Assembly: GCF_020858115.1 (NCBI RefSeq)
Contig: NZ_JACYMM010000012.1
Span: forward strand, 124,001 to 188,000
From: Janthinobacterium sp. FW305-129
Lineage (GTDB): Bacteria; Pseudomonadota; Gammaproteobacteria; Burkholderiales; Burkholderiaceae_D
Reading direction: 5' to 3'
Length of the DNA: 64,000 nucleotides
Part shown: positions 51,992-58,492 of the stretch, one piece after another
Numbering within the stretch: position 1 is the stretch's first letter
How the letters are laid out: each line of letters starts with the position of its first letter
Notes under the pieces: model-generated
What the model was told of the DNA's origin: nothing
Seen by the model: the letters and a program-made list of their open reading frames with translations, nothing else
The model's database searches: none
Made by a program: the position numbers and the translations under genes

Positions 51992-52549
51992 TCAGTAGCC
52001 AAACTGGGTTTTTGCAGCCTTGATACAGTCATCCTTGGCTGCGCCGGCCAATGCATCGCATTTTTCTGTCGCGACCTTGTACTCGGCTTTTCTTTTTGCT
52101 TCACGCGCATCGCTGCGCGCTTCGATGACTTTCTTGTCCGCCTTGGCATCGGCCAGGGCCGCCACCTTGGTAGACTTGGCCAGCTTGACGCAGACATCCT
52201 TGTCGTTGCCCGTCAGCGCATTGCAGCGCGCCAGGTCGACGTCGTAGTTGCCATCGGCAATCTTGATGCGCGCCTTGGTGTAGGCACGCAGGGTATTCGT
52301 ATATTGCGCCTGAGCAACTGCTTCATCATAGGCGCGCACGGCCTTCGCTTCGGCGATGCAGACGTCCTTCGGGTTGCCCGTGATTTTTTCGCATTCGGCG
52401 TGTGCCAGCTTGTAATTCAGGCCCGCCTGTTCATTGGCCGCCTTGTAGGCCGCTTTCGCTTCCGGCGTGGCAGCCACTGCCTGGCCGCCCCAGGCGGCGC
52501 ACGCCAGGCTGACGACGATGGCGGTGAAAAGCTTGTTCTTGTTGTGCAT
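51992..52549 (-). CDS. Periplasmic protein with three Cys-pair repeats
   Basis: A 185-residue exported protein, family not recognised. The signal peptide ends CAAWGGQAVAA. Three repeats each carry two Cys nine residues apart around a Gly and a Lys-Asp: ECEKITGNPKDVCIAEAK, RCNALTGNDKDVCVKLAK, KCDALAGAAKDDCIKAAK. The pattern C-x-x-(I/L)-x-G-x-x-K-D-x-C suggests a local disulphide in each unit, linked by charged helices. GGGAGAAATAC precedes ATG 52549. Its promoter carries a perfect stress-regulon palindrome (52624-52639) and the gene diverges from the glycine-zipper lipoprotein. Confidence 0.78.
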   Translation of the reverse strand: MHNKNKLFTAIVVSLACAAWGGQAVAATPEAKAAYKAANEQAGLNYKLAHAECEKITGNPKDVCIAEAKAVRAYDEAVAQAQYTNTLRAYTKARIKIADGNYDVDLARCNALTGNDKDVCVKLAKSTKVAALADAKADKKVIEARSDAREAKRKAEYKVATEKCDALAGAAKDDCIKAAKTQFGY

Positions 52550-52596
52550 GTATTTCTCCCTGGTGGTGACAAGCATGTCTGCTTGGCATGACTACC

Positions 52597-52639
52597 GTTT
52601 TACGTGGATCGCCGCCGCTCTTCTGTACGCTGCCGTACA
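52597..52639 (-). promoter_or_regulatory. Stress-regulon palindrome and -10, Cys-repeat gene
   Basis: TGTACG-CTGC-CGTACA (52624-52639) is a perfect palindrome of the consensus. TAAAAC on the gene strand (52597-52602) follows after exactly 21 bp. Confidence 0.68.
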
Positions 52640-52738
52640 CAAGTAATTTATTTTGAAAGCGGAAGGCAGACAGGGAGAAATAACAACGTTTTGCCGGATA
52701 GCGCCAGCCAAAGATGTCATTTGAGCAGCAAATAGGTA

Positions 52739-52781
52739 CGTGCGGCAGCGTACAGACCGGAGACACGGGCCTGACTAAGAT
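52739..52781 (+). promoter_or_regulatory. Stress-regulon palindrome and -10, glycine-zipper lipoprotein gene
   Basis: CGTGCG-GCAG-CGTACA (52739-52754) is followed after exactly 21 bp by TAAGAT (52776-52781), giving a start near 52788 and a leader of about 27 nt. Confidence 0.68.
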
Positions 52782-52814
52782 GGCTCTACACCCTCACCTC
52801 GTCAGGAGAATAAA

Positions 52815-53261
52815 ATGAAAACCAACGCCACCTTGGCTGCACTGATGCTCGCCGCCACCGCCGTACTCAGCGGTTGCGCCACCGGCCCTACCCAGTCACA
52901 ACAGTATTACCCGGCCAACCAGCCTGAGTCCGCCATGTATGGCACTGTCGACTCCATCCAGATCGTGCAAGGCGGCGGACAGACCAGCGGCGCCGGCGCC
53001 GTGGTCGGCGGCATCGCCGGCGCCCTGCTGGGCAACACCATCGGCTCGGGCAGCGGCCGCACGGCCGCCACCGTGGCGGGCGCCGTCGCCGGCGGCGTGG
53101 TCGGCAACCAGGTGGAAGGCCGCAAGCAGCAAGCGCAGGCTTACCAGATCAGCGTACGCCTCGACAACGGCGAATACCGCACCGTGGTGCAGGACAACGC
53201 GAATGATTTGCGCCCGGGCAACCGCGTACGCGTCGTTGACGGCCGCGTCTACCGCTATTAA
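52815..53261 (+). CDS. Glycine-zipper 2TM lipoprotein, SlyB-like
   Basis: A 148-residue lipoprotein. Lipobox ATAVLSGCATG (Cys near 21). A short linker is followed by a double glycine zipper (GAGAVVGGIAGALLGNTIGS and TVAGAVAGGVVGNQVEGRKQ), then a beta C-terminal part (ISVRLDNGEYRTVVQDNAND, GNRVRVVDGRVYRY). SlyB-type proteins stabilise the outer membrane under stress. The same beta module ends the 61990-62643 product, so they are paralogues. CAGGAG lies before ATG. The DUF3309 gene follows after 59 bp and is probably in the same transcript. Confidence 0.9.
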   Translation: MKTNATLAALMLAATAVLSGCATGPTQSQQYYPANQPESAMYGTVDSIQIVQGGGQTSGAGAVVGGIAGALLGNTIGSGSGRTAATVAGAVAGGVVGNQVEGRKQQAQAYQISVRLDNGEYRTVVQDNANDLRPGNRVRVVDGRVYRY

Positions 53262-53271
53262 TCCGCTGGCC

Positions 53272-53289
53272 GGGCTTGCCAGCAAGCCC
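53272..53289 (+). other. Intercistronic hairpin
   Basis: GGGCTTGC-CA-GCAAGCCC, a perfect 8-bp stem without T run, between the glycine-zipper lipoprotein and DUF3309 genes. It may reduce read-through to the downstream gene. Confidence 0.5.
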
Positions 53290-53320
53290 GCGCCGGACCA
53301 TGCACCAACAAGGAGATACC

Positions 53321-53473
53321 ATGGGCACCATCATTCTGATCATCTTGATCCTGGCCCTGGTCGGCGTCCTGCCCACCTGGCCGCATAGCCGCAACTGGGG
53401 TTACGGCCCCAGCGGCATCGCCGGCCTGGTCGTAGTGATACTGATCCTGCTATTACTGACGGGCAGGTTGTAA
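53321..53473 (+). CDS. DUF3309-type small membrane protein, 50 aa
   Basis: Two membrane helices in 50 residues: GTIILIILILALVGVLPTWP and IAGLVVVILILLLLTGRL, joined by HSRNWGYGPSG. The Trp-Pro-x-Ser-x-x-Trp-Gly-Tyr linker is the DUF3309 signature. Function unknown; the family is common in stress islands of proteobacteria. AAGGAGATACC directly precedes ATG 53321. It ends at a terminator. Confidence 0.9.
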   Translation: MGTIILIILILALVGVLPTWPHSRNWGYGPSGIAGLVVVILILLLLTGRL

Positions 53474-53498
53474 AAAAAGGCGCTACGGCGCCTTTTTT
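53473..53498 (+). terminator. Rho-independent terminator after DUF3309 gene
   Basis: AAAAAAGGCGC-TACG-GCGCCTTTTTT overlaps the stop codon by one base; 11-bp stem, 4-nt loop. Confidence 0.9.
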
Positions 53499-53517
53499 AT
53501 TTCAAGGAGGAAATATC

Positions 53518-53820
53518 ATGACTATCCACAACACACTCTTGGCCACCCTGTTCGCTTGCAGCGTGGCACCATTGGCGCTGGCCCAGACGGCCACGCCGCA
53601 GCCGGGCGACCCGCAACGCTGGTATCAGGAAGACAGCACGGCGCAAGCCCAGCTGCGCACCCTGCGCAAGGAAATCAGCGCCGCCCTGGCCGAGGCCAAG
53701 AAAGCTTGTCGTCTGGAACCGTCCGCCGCGCGCGCCAGCTGCCTGAAGGAGGCGCAGGACACGTACCGGCAAGACATGGCGAATGCGGAAAAACTGCGCG
53801 AAGCGGCCCATCCGCAGTGA
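53518..53820 (+). CDS. Small periplasmic protein, 100 aa
   Basis: Function not recognised. The signal peptide is HNTLLATLFACSVAPLALAQ. The mature part is a charged helical protein with two Cys (LRKEISAALAEAKKACRLEP, ARASCLKEAQDTYRQDMANA). The C-x10-C spacing and SCLKEAQ-type motif recall the Cys-pair repeats of the 51992 product, as a single divergent copy. CAAGGAGGAAATATC precedes the ATG. It follows a terminator, so it needs its own promoter, which I cannot point to in the short gap. Confidence 0.75.
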   Translation: MTIHNTLLATLFACSVAPLALAQTATPQPGDPQRWYQEDSTAQAQLRTLRKEISAALAEAKKACRLEPSAARASCLKEAQDTYRQDMANAEKLREAAHPQ

Positions 53821-53844
53821 TTTGCCGTTTCCGGCAAGGCCTGA

Positions 53845-54999
53845 TCAGGCGGCGTCGCGTTCGTATGGCGGCAATTCGTGCACCACGAGCGGCGTGTCTT
53901 CCGTGACAAAGGCGAGCCAGCCGGCCGCCTTGATCGCGCGCAAGGCATCCTGGTAGCCCTGCTCCCAGCGCCACTCGATGGAGCCCTTGGAAAAGTTGAT
54001 GTCCTTGGCCGCCATATGCCAGTCGCGCCCCGCGTACGGCAGGCGCACGATGTGCATGGTGCTGTCGCAGCCCAGCGCCGCCAGTTCTTCGGCCTGGCGG
54101 TGGCTGTGCGCGTCCTCGGGCAGGCGGGCGTACAGTTCCCGCAGCTTGTGCTGCAGGGTATGCGTGTTGACGTAATCCTCGATGTGGCGTTTCGAGCGCG
54201 ACGCGAAGGTGACGTCCTTTTGCCGCGTCTGCACTTCATCGAGGGTCGTCGGTTCCGGCCCTTCCGAACTCCACAAATCGACCATGAAGACGAGCGTGTC
54301 GACGTGGGGCGTATCGTCGAGCACGGTTTCCAGCGGGGTGTTCGAGTACAGGCCGCCATCCCAATATAAATCGCCATCGATCCGCACACCGGCGAAGCCG
54401 GGCGGCAAGGCGCCGCTGGCGCGGATGTGGTCGGCCGTCAGCGCTTGCTGCTGGCTGTCGAAACTGGTGAGGCTGCCGCATTTGACGCGCAGGGCGTTGA
54501 CCGTCAGGCGCATGCCGCCCGGCTGGTTCAGGTAATCGAAATCGACCAGTTCACCGAGCGTGCTGGCCAGCTCGCCCGTATCGTAGAAGCTCGCTTCTTC
54601 CGGCTTGACGGCAATTCCGGCGGGAAACAGGCTGAATGCGCGCGGCTTGAAGAAGCCGGGCACGCCGCGCAGCACCGTATCGAGCGTGGCCAGCCAGATG
54701 TTCGAGCGGCGTTGCTGGTCAGAAACAAGGTTCATGTCGATGCTGTCGCGGTGCGCCACGCGCTGCCAGAACTGTTTTAGGCGCACGAGGCGGTCTTCGT
54801 GCTTGTTGCCTGCCAGAATGGCGGCATTGATGGCGCCGATCGAGGTACCCACCACCCAGTCGGGCGCCAGGCCATGTTCGTGCAAGGCGTGGTAGACGCC
54901 GGCCTGATAGGCGCCCAGTGCGCCGCCGCCTTGCAGCACCAGCACGATGCGCAGGCGCGAAGGATTTAACTGATTGATCGGTGTCTTCGCATTCGTCAT
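53845..54999 (-). CDS. Patatin-like phospholipase (with DUF3734-type C-terminus)
   Basis: A 384-residue cytosolic-looking phospholipase. The oxyanion loop is GGGALGAYQAGVYHAL, the nucleophile motif GTSIGAINAAI (GxSxG) near residue 60, and the catalytic Asp DGGLYSNTPLE. The C-terminal region (HKLRELYARLPEDA, HIVRLPYAGRDWHMAAKDIN, SKGSIEWRWEQGYQDALRAI) matches DUF3734. It hydrolyses acyl esters, probably of phospholipids, and relatives occur beside polyhydroxybutyrate or membrane-stress genes. Start MTNAKT chosen because GAGGGGCC precedes it. A tandem 19-bp duplication lies upstream. Confidence 0.9.
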   Translation of the reverse strand: MTNAKTPINQLNPSRLRIVLVLQGGGALGAYQAGVYHALHEHGLAPDWVVGTSIGAINAAILAGNKHEDRLVRLKQFWQRVAHRDSIDMNLVSDQQRRSNIWLATLDTVLRGVPGFFKPRAFSLFPAGIAVKPEEASFYDTGELASTLGELVDFDYLNQPGGMRLTVNALRVKCGSLTSFDSQQQALTADHIRASGALPPGFAGVRIDGDLYWDGGLYSNTPLETVLDDTPHVDTLVFMVDLWSSEGPEPTTLDEVQTRQKDVTFASRSKRHIEDYVNTHTLQHKLRELYARLPEDAHSHRQAEELAALGCDSTMHIVRLPYAGRDWHMAAKDINFSKGSIEWRWEQGYQDALRAIKAAGWLAFVTEDTPLVVHELPPYERDAA

Positions 55000-55046
55000 C
55001 AAGATGGCCCCTCTGTCCGCCGCGCGGAATGCGGCGTGAATCATTG

Positions 55047-55084
55047 TAAGGGATTGTGCGCGCTTTAAGGGATTGTGCGCGCTT
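55047..55084. repeat. Tandem 19-bp duplication
   Basis: Two exact adjacent copies of TAAGGGATTGTGCGCGCTT, 48 bp upstream of the patatin gene start, in the promoter region. It could be an operator duplication or simple slippage. Confidence 0.75.
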
Positions 55085-55116
55085 GCGCGTGCGCGCGTCG
55101 GACGTTGCGTACAGGC

Positions 55117-55143
55117 AAAAAAAACGCCGTCGATGACGGCGTT
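55117..55143 (-). terminator. Terminator of the yqjDEK-like operon
   Basis: On the minus strand AACGCCGTC-ATC-GACGGCGTT forms a 9-bp stem with a 3-nt loop and is followed by eight T. It lies 16 bp beyond the last gene. Confidence 0.92.
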
Positions 55144-55159
55144 CCTGTGCGGCTGGCGT

Positions 55160-55498
55160 TCAGCGCTTGCGGCGCAGCCAGCTGGCGGCCGCGGCGGCCA
55201 CGGCCACGAGGACCAGGGCCGGCTTCACCAGCTTCTTGCGTCCGATAAACGATAGCGCCGTCAGCACATAGGGCATGGCACCTTGCAAACGCATGCCGCC
55301 CGGTGCCAGCAGGGATTCGACGCGGTGGCCGGCAAAGCCGACCGCCGTTTCGACCACGCCCTGCAGCATCGATTCGGGACGCAAGGCATAGCCCACGTTG
55401 GCGCGCGCATGCACGATGCCCACGCGATACATCTCGCCCTGGGCGATCAGCAGGCGCTTGCGGGCGGCTTGCGCCGCCAGTTTGTCGTTTTCCGACAT
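55160..55498 (-). CDS. YqjK-like small protein
   Basis: A 112-residue protein, the third gene of a three-gene unit arranged as yqjD-yqjE-yqjK in E. coli. The N-terminal part is helical and charged (DKLAAQAARKRLLIAQGEMY) and the C-terminal end is a short hydrophobic helix with a basic tail (LVLVAVAAAAASWLRRKR), fitting YqjK-like proteins. Longer than typical YqjK. Function unknown. It has a GAGGAGAATTC ribosome site. Confidence 0.75.
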   Translation of the reverse strand: MSENDKLAAQAARKRLLIAQGEMYRVGIVHARANVGYALRPESMLQGVVETAVGFAGHRVESLLAPGGMRLQGAMPYVLTALSFIGRKKLVKPALVLVAVAAAAASWLRRKR

Positions 55499-55519
55499 GA
55501 ATTCTCCTCGTAGGGCAGC

Positions 55520-55906
55520 TTACATCAGCATGTCGCGGTCGGCCTTCAATTCCGCCATGGTGGCGGGCATGGACAGCCGTCCTTGACGCAGCATGGCGCG
55601 CGCATACATGACCAGGCCGATGGCCAGCAGTACGAACACGACCGTCATGATCGCCAGGATCTTCCAGCCCAGGCTATCCCAGGCCAGGAAGACGATCAGC
55701 ACGCTGCCGTAAGCGATGGCAAACAAGCCTGCCACCGTCGCCAGCGCGAAAATGACAATCAGCTGCAACACGTGATTGCGCACTTCCGACAGTTCGATGG
55801 TGGCCAGTTCCAGCCGCGACAACATCAGTCCGACGGCGTTCTTGGCCAGGCCGGCAACCGAACCGATCAATCCCGGCCCCTGGTGAGACGAAGCAGACTT
55901 GTCCAT
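55520..55906 (-). CDS. YqjE-like membrane protein (phage-holin superfamily)
   Basis: A 128-residue membrane protein, the second gene of the yqjDEK-like unit. The amphipathic N-terminus (AGLAKNAVGLMLSRLELATI) is followed by two membrane helices (LQLIVIFALATVAGLFAIAY and ILAIMTVVFVLLAIGLVMYA), which is the layout of the holin-X/YqjE family. CAGGAGCGAT before ATG 55906. Works probably with the YqjD-like protein at the inner membrane under stationary-phase stress. Confidence 0.88.
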   Translation of the reverse strand: MDKSASSHQGPGLIGSVAGLAKNAVGLMLSRLELATIELSEVRNHVLQLIVIFALATVAGLFAIAYGSVLIVFLAWDSLGWKILAIMTVVFVLLAIGLVMYARAMLRQGRLSMPATMAELKADRDMLM

Positions 55907-55923
55907 ATCGCTCCTGAGTGGGA

Positions 55924-56226
55924 TTACTTGCGGCCCAGGATGAAGCCGACCAGCACGCCGACGCCAGCGGCGACGGCCACCGTGCGCCATGGGTTTTCCT
56001 TGACATAACCGTCTGCCTGGGCAGCCATCTGCTTGGTGGCGACGATGGCCGACGCTTGCGCTTCGTGTGCCTTGGCCAGGGCGGCGTCCAGGGTTTTCAT
56101 GCCCTTGATGCGCACTTCGTCGGCTTTTTCGCCCGTCAGGGCGGCAGCGGCGCTGAACAGGGCTTGCGCATCCTTGACCAGGGTTTTGACATCGTTATTG
56201 ACGGTGGTGATATTGTTTTCCAACAT
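55924..56226 (-). CDS. DUF883 protein, YqjD/ElaB family
   Basis: A 100-residue C-tail-anchored protein. The N-terminal helical part (NNDVKTLVKDAQALFSAAAA) is followed by NPWRTVAVAAGVGVLVGFIL, the DUF883 signature ending in GRK. In E. coli these proteins anchor ribosomes at the membrane in stationary phase. AAGGAGCTAAACC before the ATG. First gene of a three-gene unit. On its strand a TATAGT hexamer lies at 56257-56262, a likely -10, with no convincing -35. Confidence 0.92.
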   Translation of the reverse strand: MLENNITTVNNDVKTLVKDAQALFSAAAALTGEKADEVRIKGMKTLDAALAKAHEAQASAIVATKQMAAQADGYVKENPWRTVAVAAGVGVLVGFILGRK

Positions 56227-56284
56227 GGTTTAGCTCCTTAGCTGTGGATGAATGTAGTTACTATACCTACTTTACTCAAAAACA

Positions 56285-56821
56285 CTATTCCATTAGATCG
56301 CGCATATCATCGGCGTGCTCTTCCTCGACAGCCATGATTTTGATCAACAAATGGCGTGTCGTCGGGTCTTTGTCGCCAATTTTCACGATCATCTGGCGAT
56401 ACGACTCGATCGCTACCCGTTCCGCGATCAGATTGGCACGCACCATGCTTTGCACGTCTTCGGAGTCATCATACTCGGCATGGCTGCGCGCAAGCAATGT
56501 TGCAGGATTAAAATCTGGCTTGCCATTCAATTGCACGATGCGTTCGGCCAGCCAGTCGGCGTGCTCCTGCTCCTGTTGCGCATGCTCAAGGAACTCGGCC
56601 TTGATGGTGCCATTGTCGCGCCCGCTCACGGTGTAGTAATGGCGTTTATAGCGCGCAATACACACCAGTTCGGTGGCCAGCGCCCCATTCAACAGGGTGA
56701 TCAACTCCTGGCGGTCGCCCTGGTAGCCGGCCGTCACGGCGCCGTCGTCCAGGTTTTTGGCGGCCGCGCGGATGGCGGCCGTATCGATGCCAGCTGGAAT
56801 CTCAACAGATGTTTGGGTCAT
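56285..56821 (-). CDS. Ferritin-like (bacterioferritin-type) protein
   Basis: A 178-residue four-helix ferritin-like protein. The expected iron ligands are visible: Glu in LNGALATELVCIARYKRHYY, EHA in EHAQQEQEHADWLAERIVQL, Glu in ERVAIESYRQMIVKIG, and EEEHA in IMAVEEEHADDMRDLM. It probably stores or detoxifies iron, or protects against peroxide, like short Dps/Bfr relatives. The start is set at MTQTSVEI, with AAAGGAAGCATC upstream. It ends 58 bp before the DUF883 promoter region and is transcribed in the same direction. Confidence 0.9.
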   Translation of the reverse strand: MTQTSVEIPAGIDTAAIRAAAKNLDDGAVTAGYQGDRQELITLLNGALATELVCIARYKRHYYTVSGRDNGTIKAEFLEHAQQEQEHADWLAERIVQLNGKPDFNPATLLARSHAEYDDSEDVQSMVRANLIAERVAIESYRQMIVKIGDKDPTTRHLLIKIMAVEEEHADDMRDLME

Positions 56822-56910
56822 GATGCTTCCTTTCAAGTATTGCATGGGTATCCACCGGCCAGCATTCGGCAGGTGCTGCCTTTCTACTGCCGCGCCAGGC
56901 GGCGCAGCTC

Positions 56911-57810
56911 TTAACGGCGGGCAGGAATGGCCGTATTGTCTTCCGACAGAACAATCTCCACACGGCGATTCAGCTGGCGGTTCGCCGCCGTATCGTTGCC
57001 GGCGGCCGGATAGGCAGCGCCATAGCCTTTCGTGGCGATGCGGTCGCGGCTGATGCCTTGCTCCAGCAGCGCATTGCGCACGGATTCGGCACGGCGTTGC
57101 GACAGTTCCAGGTTGTGCGCGGATCCGCCCGTGCTATCCGTGAAGCCTTCGATCAGCACGGTGCGCTGCGGGTTGTTTTTCAGCACGTCGGCCAGCTTGC
57201 GCGCCGTATTCGCGCCATCGGCCGTCAGGTTCGCCTTGTCCGTGCCGAACAGCACGTCGCCCAGGGTAATGACCATGCCCCGTTCCGTTTTCTTGGCGGC
57301 CAGGTCGGCCAGCTGCGCTTCGAGTCCGGCGGCGCGGGCTTGCGCATCGCGGGCCGACGCTTCGGCCGCTTGCGCCTGAGCCTTGGCCGCTTCCGCATCG
57401 GCTTGCGCCGACTGGGCGCGGGCCGTGGCCTGGTCAGCCTGCTGCGTGCGGGCATCGAGGCGCAACTGGTCGCGCTGCTTGCCGGCGTTCGCGATATCGG
57501 CTTCGGCGGCTTTCTGCTTGGCGACTTCTTGCGCCGTGGCTATCTTTTGCTTGGCCAGGTAGGCCAGCTTATCGACTTTTTCGCTGTCATCCTGGCGCGT
57601 GGCGGCAGCGTTGGCCGCTTCCAGTGCAGCGCTCGCTTCGCGGAATTCGCGTGGCGCATAGGTCGACACCAGCGGGTTCGATTGCGCCGCCATGTAGTCG
57701 CCGCGCGTCTGGTCGAGCAGGCTGGTGGTAGTCGGTGCGGAGCTGCAAGCGGCAACGAGGGCGGCCATGGCCAGCAGGCCGGGAATGGTGGTGTAGGTAG
57801 CTTTTTTCAT
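56911..57810 (-). CDS. OmpA-family lipoprotein with DUF4398 region
   Basis: A 299-residue lipoprotein. Lipobox AALVAACSS (Cys near 22). DUF4398-type helical segment (ARPREF-type: YAPREFREASAALEAANAAA), then a long Ala/Gln coiled coil (about 85-175), then an OmpA domain (GDVLFGTDKANLTADGANTA, VLIEGFTDSTGGSAHNLELS, NRRVEIVLSEDN). It should bridge outer membrane and peptidoglycan. It lies 25 bp after the DUF4398 lipoprotein gene, in one operon with it and under the same palindrome promoter. Start supported by AAGAACAGGATTCCATC. Confidence 0.92.
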   Translation of the reverse strand: MKKATYTTIPGLLAMAALVAACSSAPTTTSLLDQTRGDYMAAQSNPLVSTYAPREFREASAALEAANAAATRQDDSEKVDKLAYLAKQKIATAQEVAKQKAAEADIANAGKQRDQLRLDARTQQADQATARAQSAQADAEAAKAQAQAAEASARDAQARAAGLEAQLADLAAKKTERGMVITLGDVLFGTDKANLTADGANTARKLADVLKNNPQRTVLIEGFTDSTGGSAHNLELSQRRAESVRNALLEQGISRDRIATKGYGAAYPAAGNDTAANRQLNRRVEIVLSEDNTAIPARR

Positions 57811-57835
57811 GATGGAATCCTGTTCTTCTTGTTAG

Positions 57836-58240
57836 TTATTGTTTCGGGGCTTGCTGGTTGGCACGGTCGAGTTCTTCGCGCATGACGCGGATGTTCTCGT
57901 TGATTTCATCGGCGGCGCTAGTGGCCTTGGCCGAGTTGGCCTTGCTTTGCGCCAGCTTGGCATCGGCTTGCGCCTGGTCGGCCAGGTCGCGCGCCAGCTT
58001 GTAGTCGCGGTCTTTCAGGGCTTGGTTGGCCATGCGCATTTTTTCGCGGGCCGAACGCATTTCATCGGGTGCCAGGTCGGCAGCGCCGGCGCTGGCAGCG
58101 TTATCGACTGCGGCGCGCGACACGGCGACGTCGGCCGTGGCCGGCGTTTTCAGGCTGGAACAGCCCGTCATCAGGACAACGGCGGTGAGGCAGGCGGCCA
58201 GAGCGGTCATGGGGGTGTTGATGAAATCTCGGTTTGTCAT
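57836..58240 (-). CDS. DUF4398 lipoprotein, 134 aa
   Basis: A small lipoprotein. The lipobox is TAVVLMTGCSS (Cys near 27), followed by DUF4398 (VSRAAVDNAASAGAADLAPD, REKMRMANQALKDRDYKLAR) and a helical Gln/Asn/Lys C-terminus. The domain is the same as in the downstream OmpA-family lipoprotein, so a duplication created an OmpA-fused and a free form. CAGGAGAAGAAAA precedes ATG 58240. First gene of the two-gene operon, whose promoter carries a stress palindrome with TATAAC. Confidence 0.88.
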   Translation of the reverse strand: MTNRDFINTPMTALAACLTAVVLMTGCSSLKTPATADVAVSRAAVDNAASAGAADLAPDEMRSAREKMRMANQALKDRDYKLARDLADQAQADAKLAQSKANSAKATSAADEINENIRVMREELDRANQQAPKQ

Positions 58241-58312
58241 TTTTCTTCTCCTGGAGAATGTGATTGATGTGTAACAGGTGGAACGAATCAGGAACTGCGT
58301 TTGATGTATGAC

Positions 58313-58355
58313 GTTATAGGCCCCGGCTCCCCGCATATCCGTTCGGTGCCGCACA
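58313..58355 (-). promoter_or_regulatory. Stress-regulon palindrome and -10, DUF4398/OmpA lipoprotein operon
   Basis: CGTTCG-GTGC-CGCACA (58340-58355) is followed on the minus strand after exactly 21 bp by TATAAC (58313-58318), the best -10 of the group. Transcript start near 58306. Confidence 0.68.
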
Positions 58356-58389
58356 TAGAGTAGGAAATCGACAATACTTGCATCGGCAA

Positions 58390-58405
58390 CGTGCGCCAGC
58401 GCACG
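58390..58405. promoter_or_regulatory. Additional stress-regulon-type palindrome
   Basis: CGTGCG-CCAG-CGCACG is a perfect palindrome with the same core, 35 bp from the first. No -10 is found at 21 bp on either side, so it may be an auxiliary site, or serve the divergent AsmA gene. Confidence 0.4.
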
Positions 58406-58492
58406 CGCCGGGCCGCAAAAGCGAGAAACGGGCCCGGCTTGACAGCGATTCCTGTAGCATCGTGAATACTTGTCCAGAAAGAATCGTCGCCC

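Noticed and set aside
52624-52639. Reading the 16-bp palindromes as LexA boxes or Crp (TGTGA-N6-TCACA) sites
   Set aside because: LexA boxes need CTG-N10-CAG and Crp sites need TGTGA-N6-TCACA; the sites have CG at the inner edge and an N4 gap at every copy.
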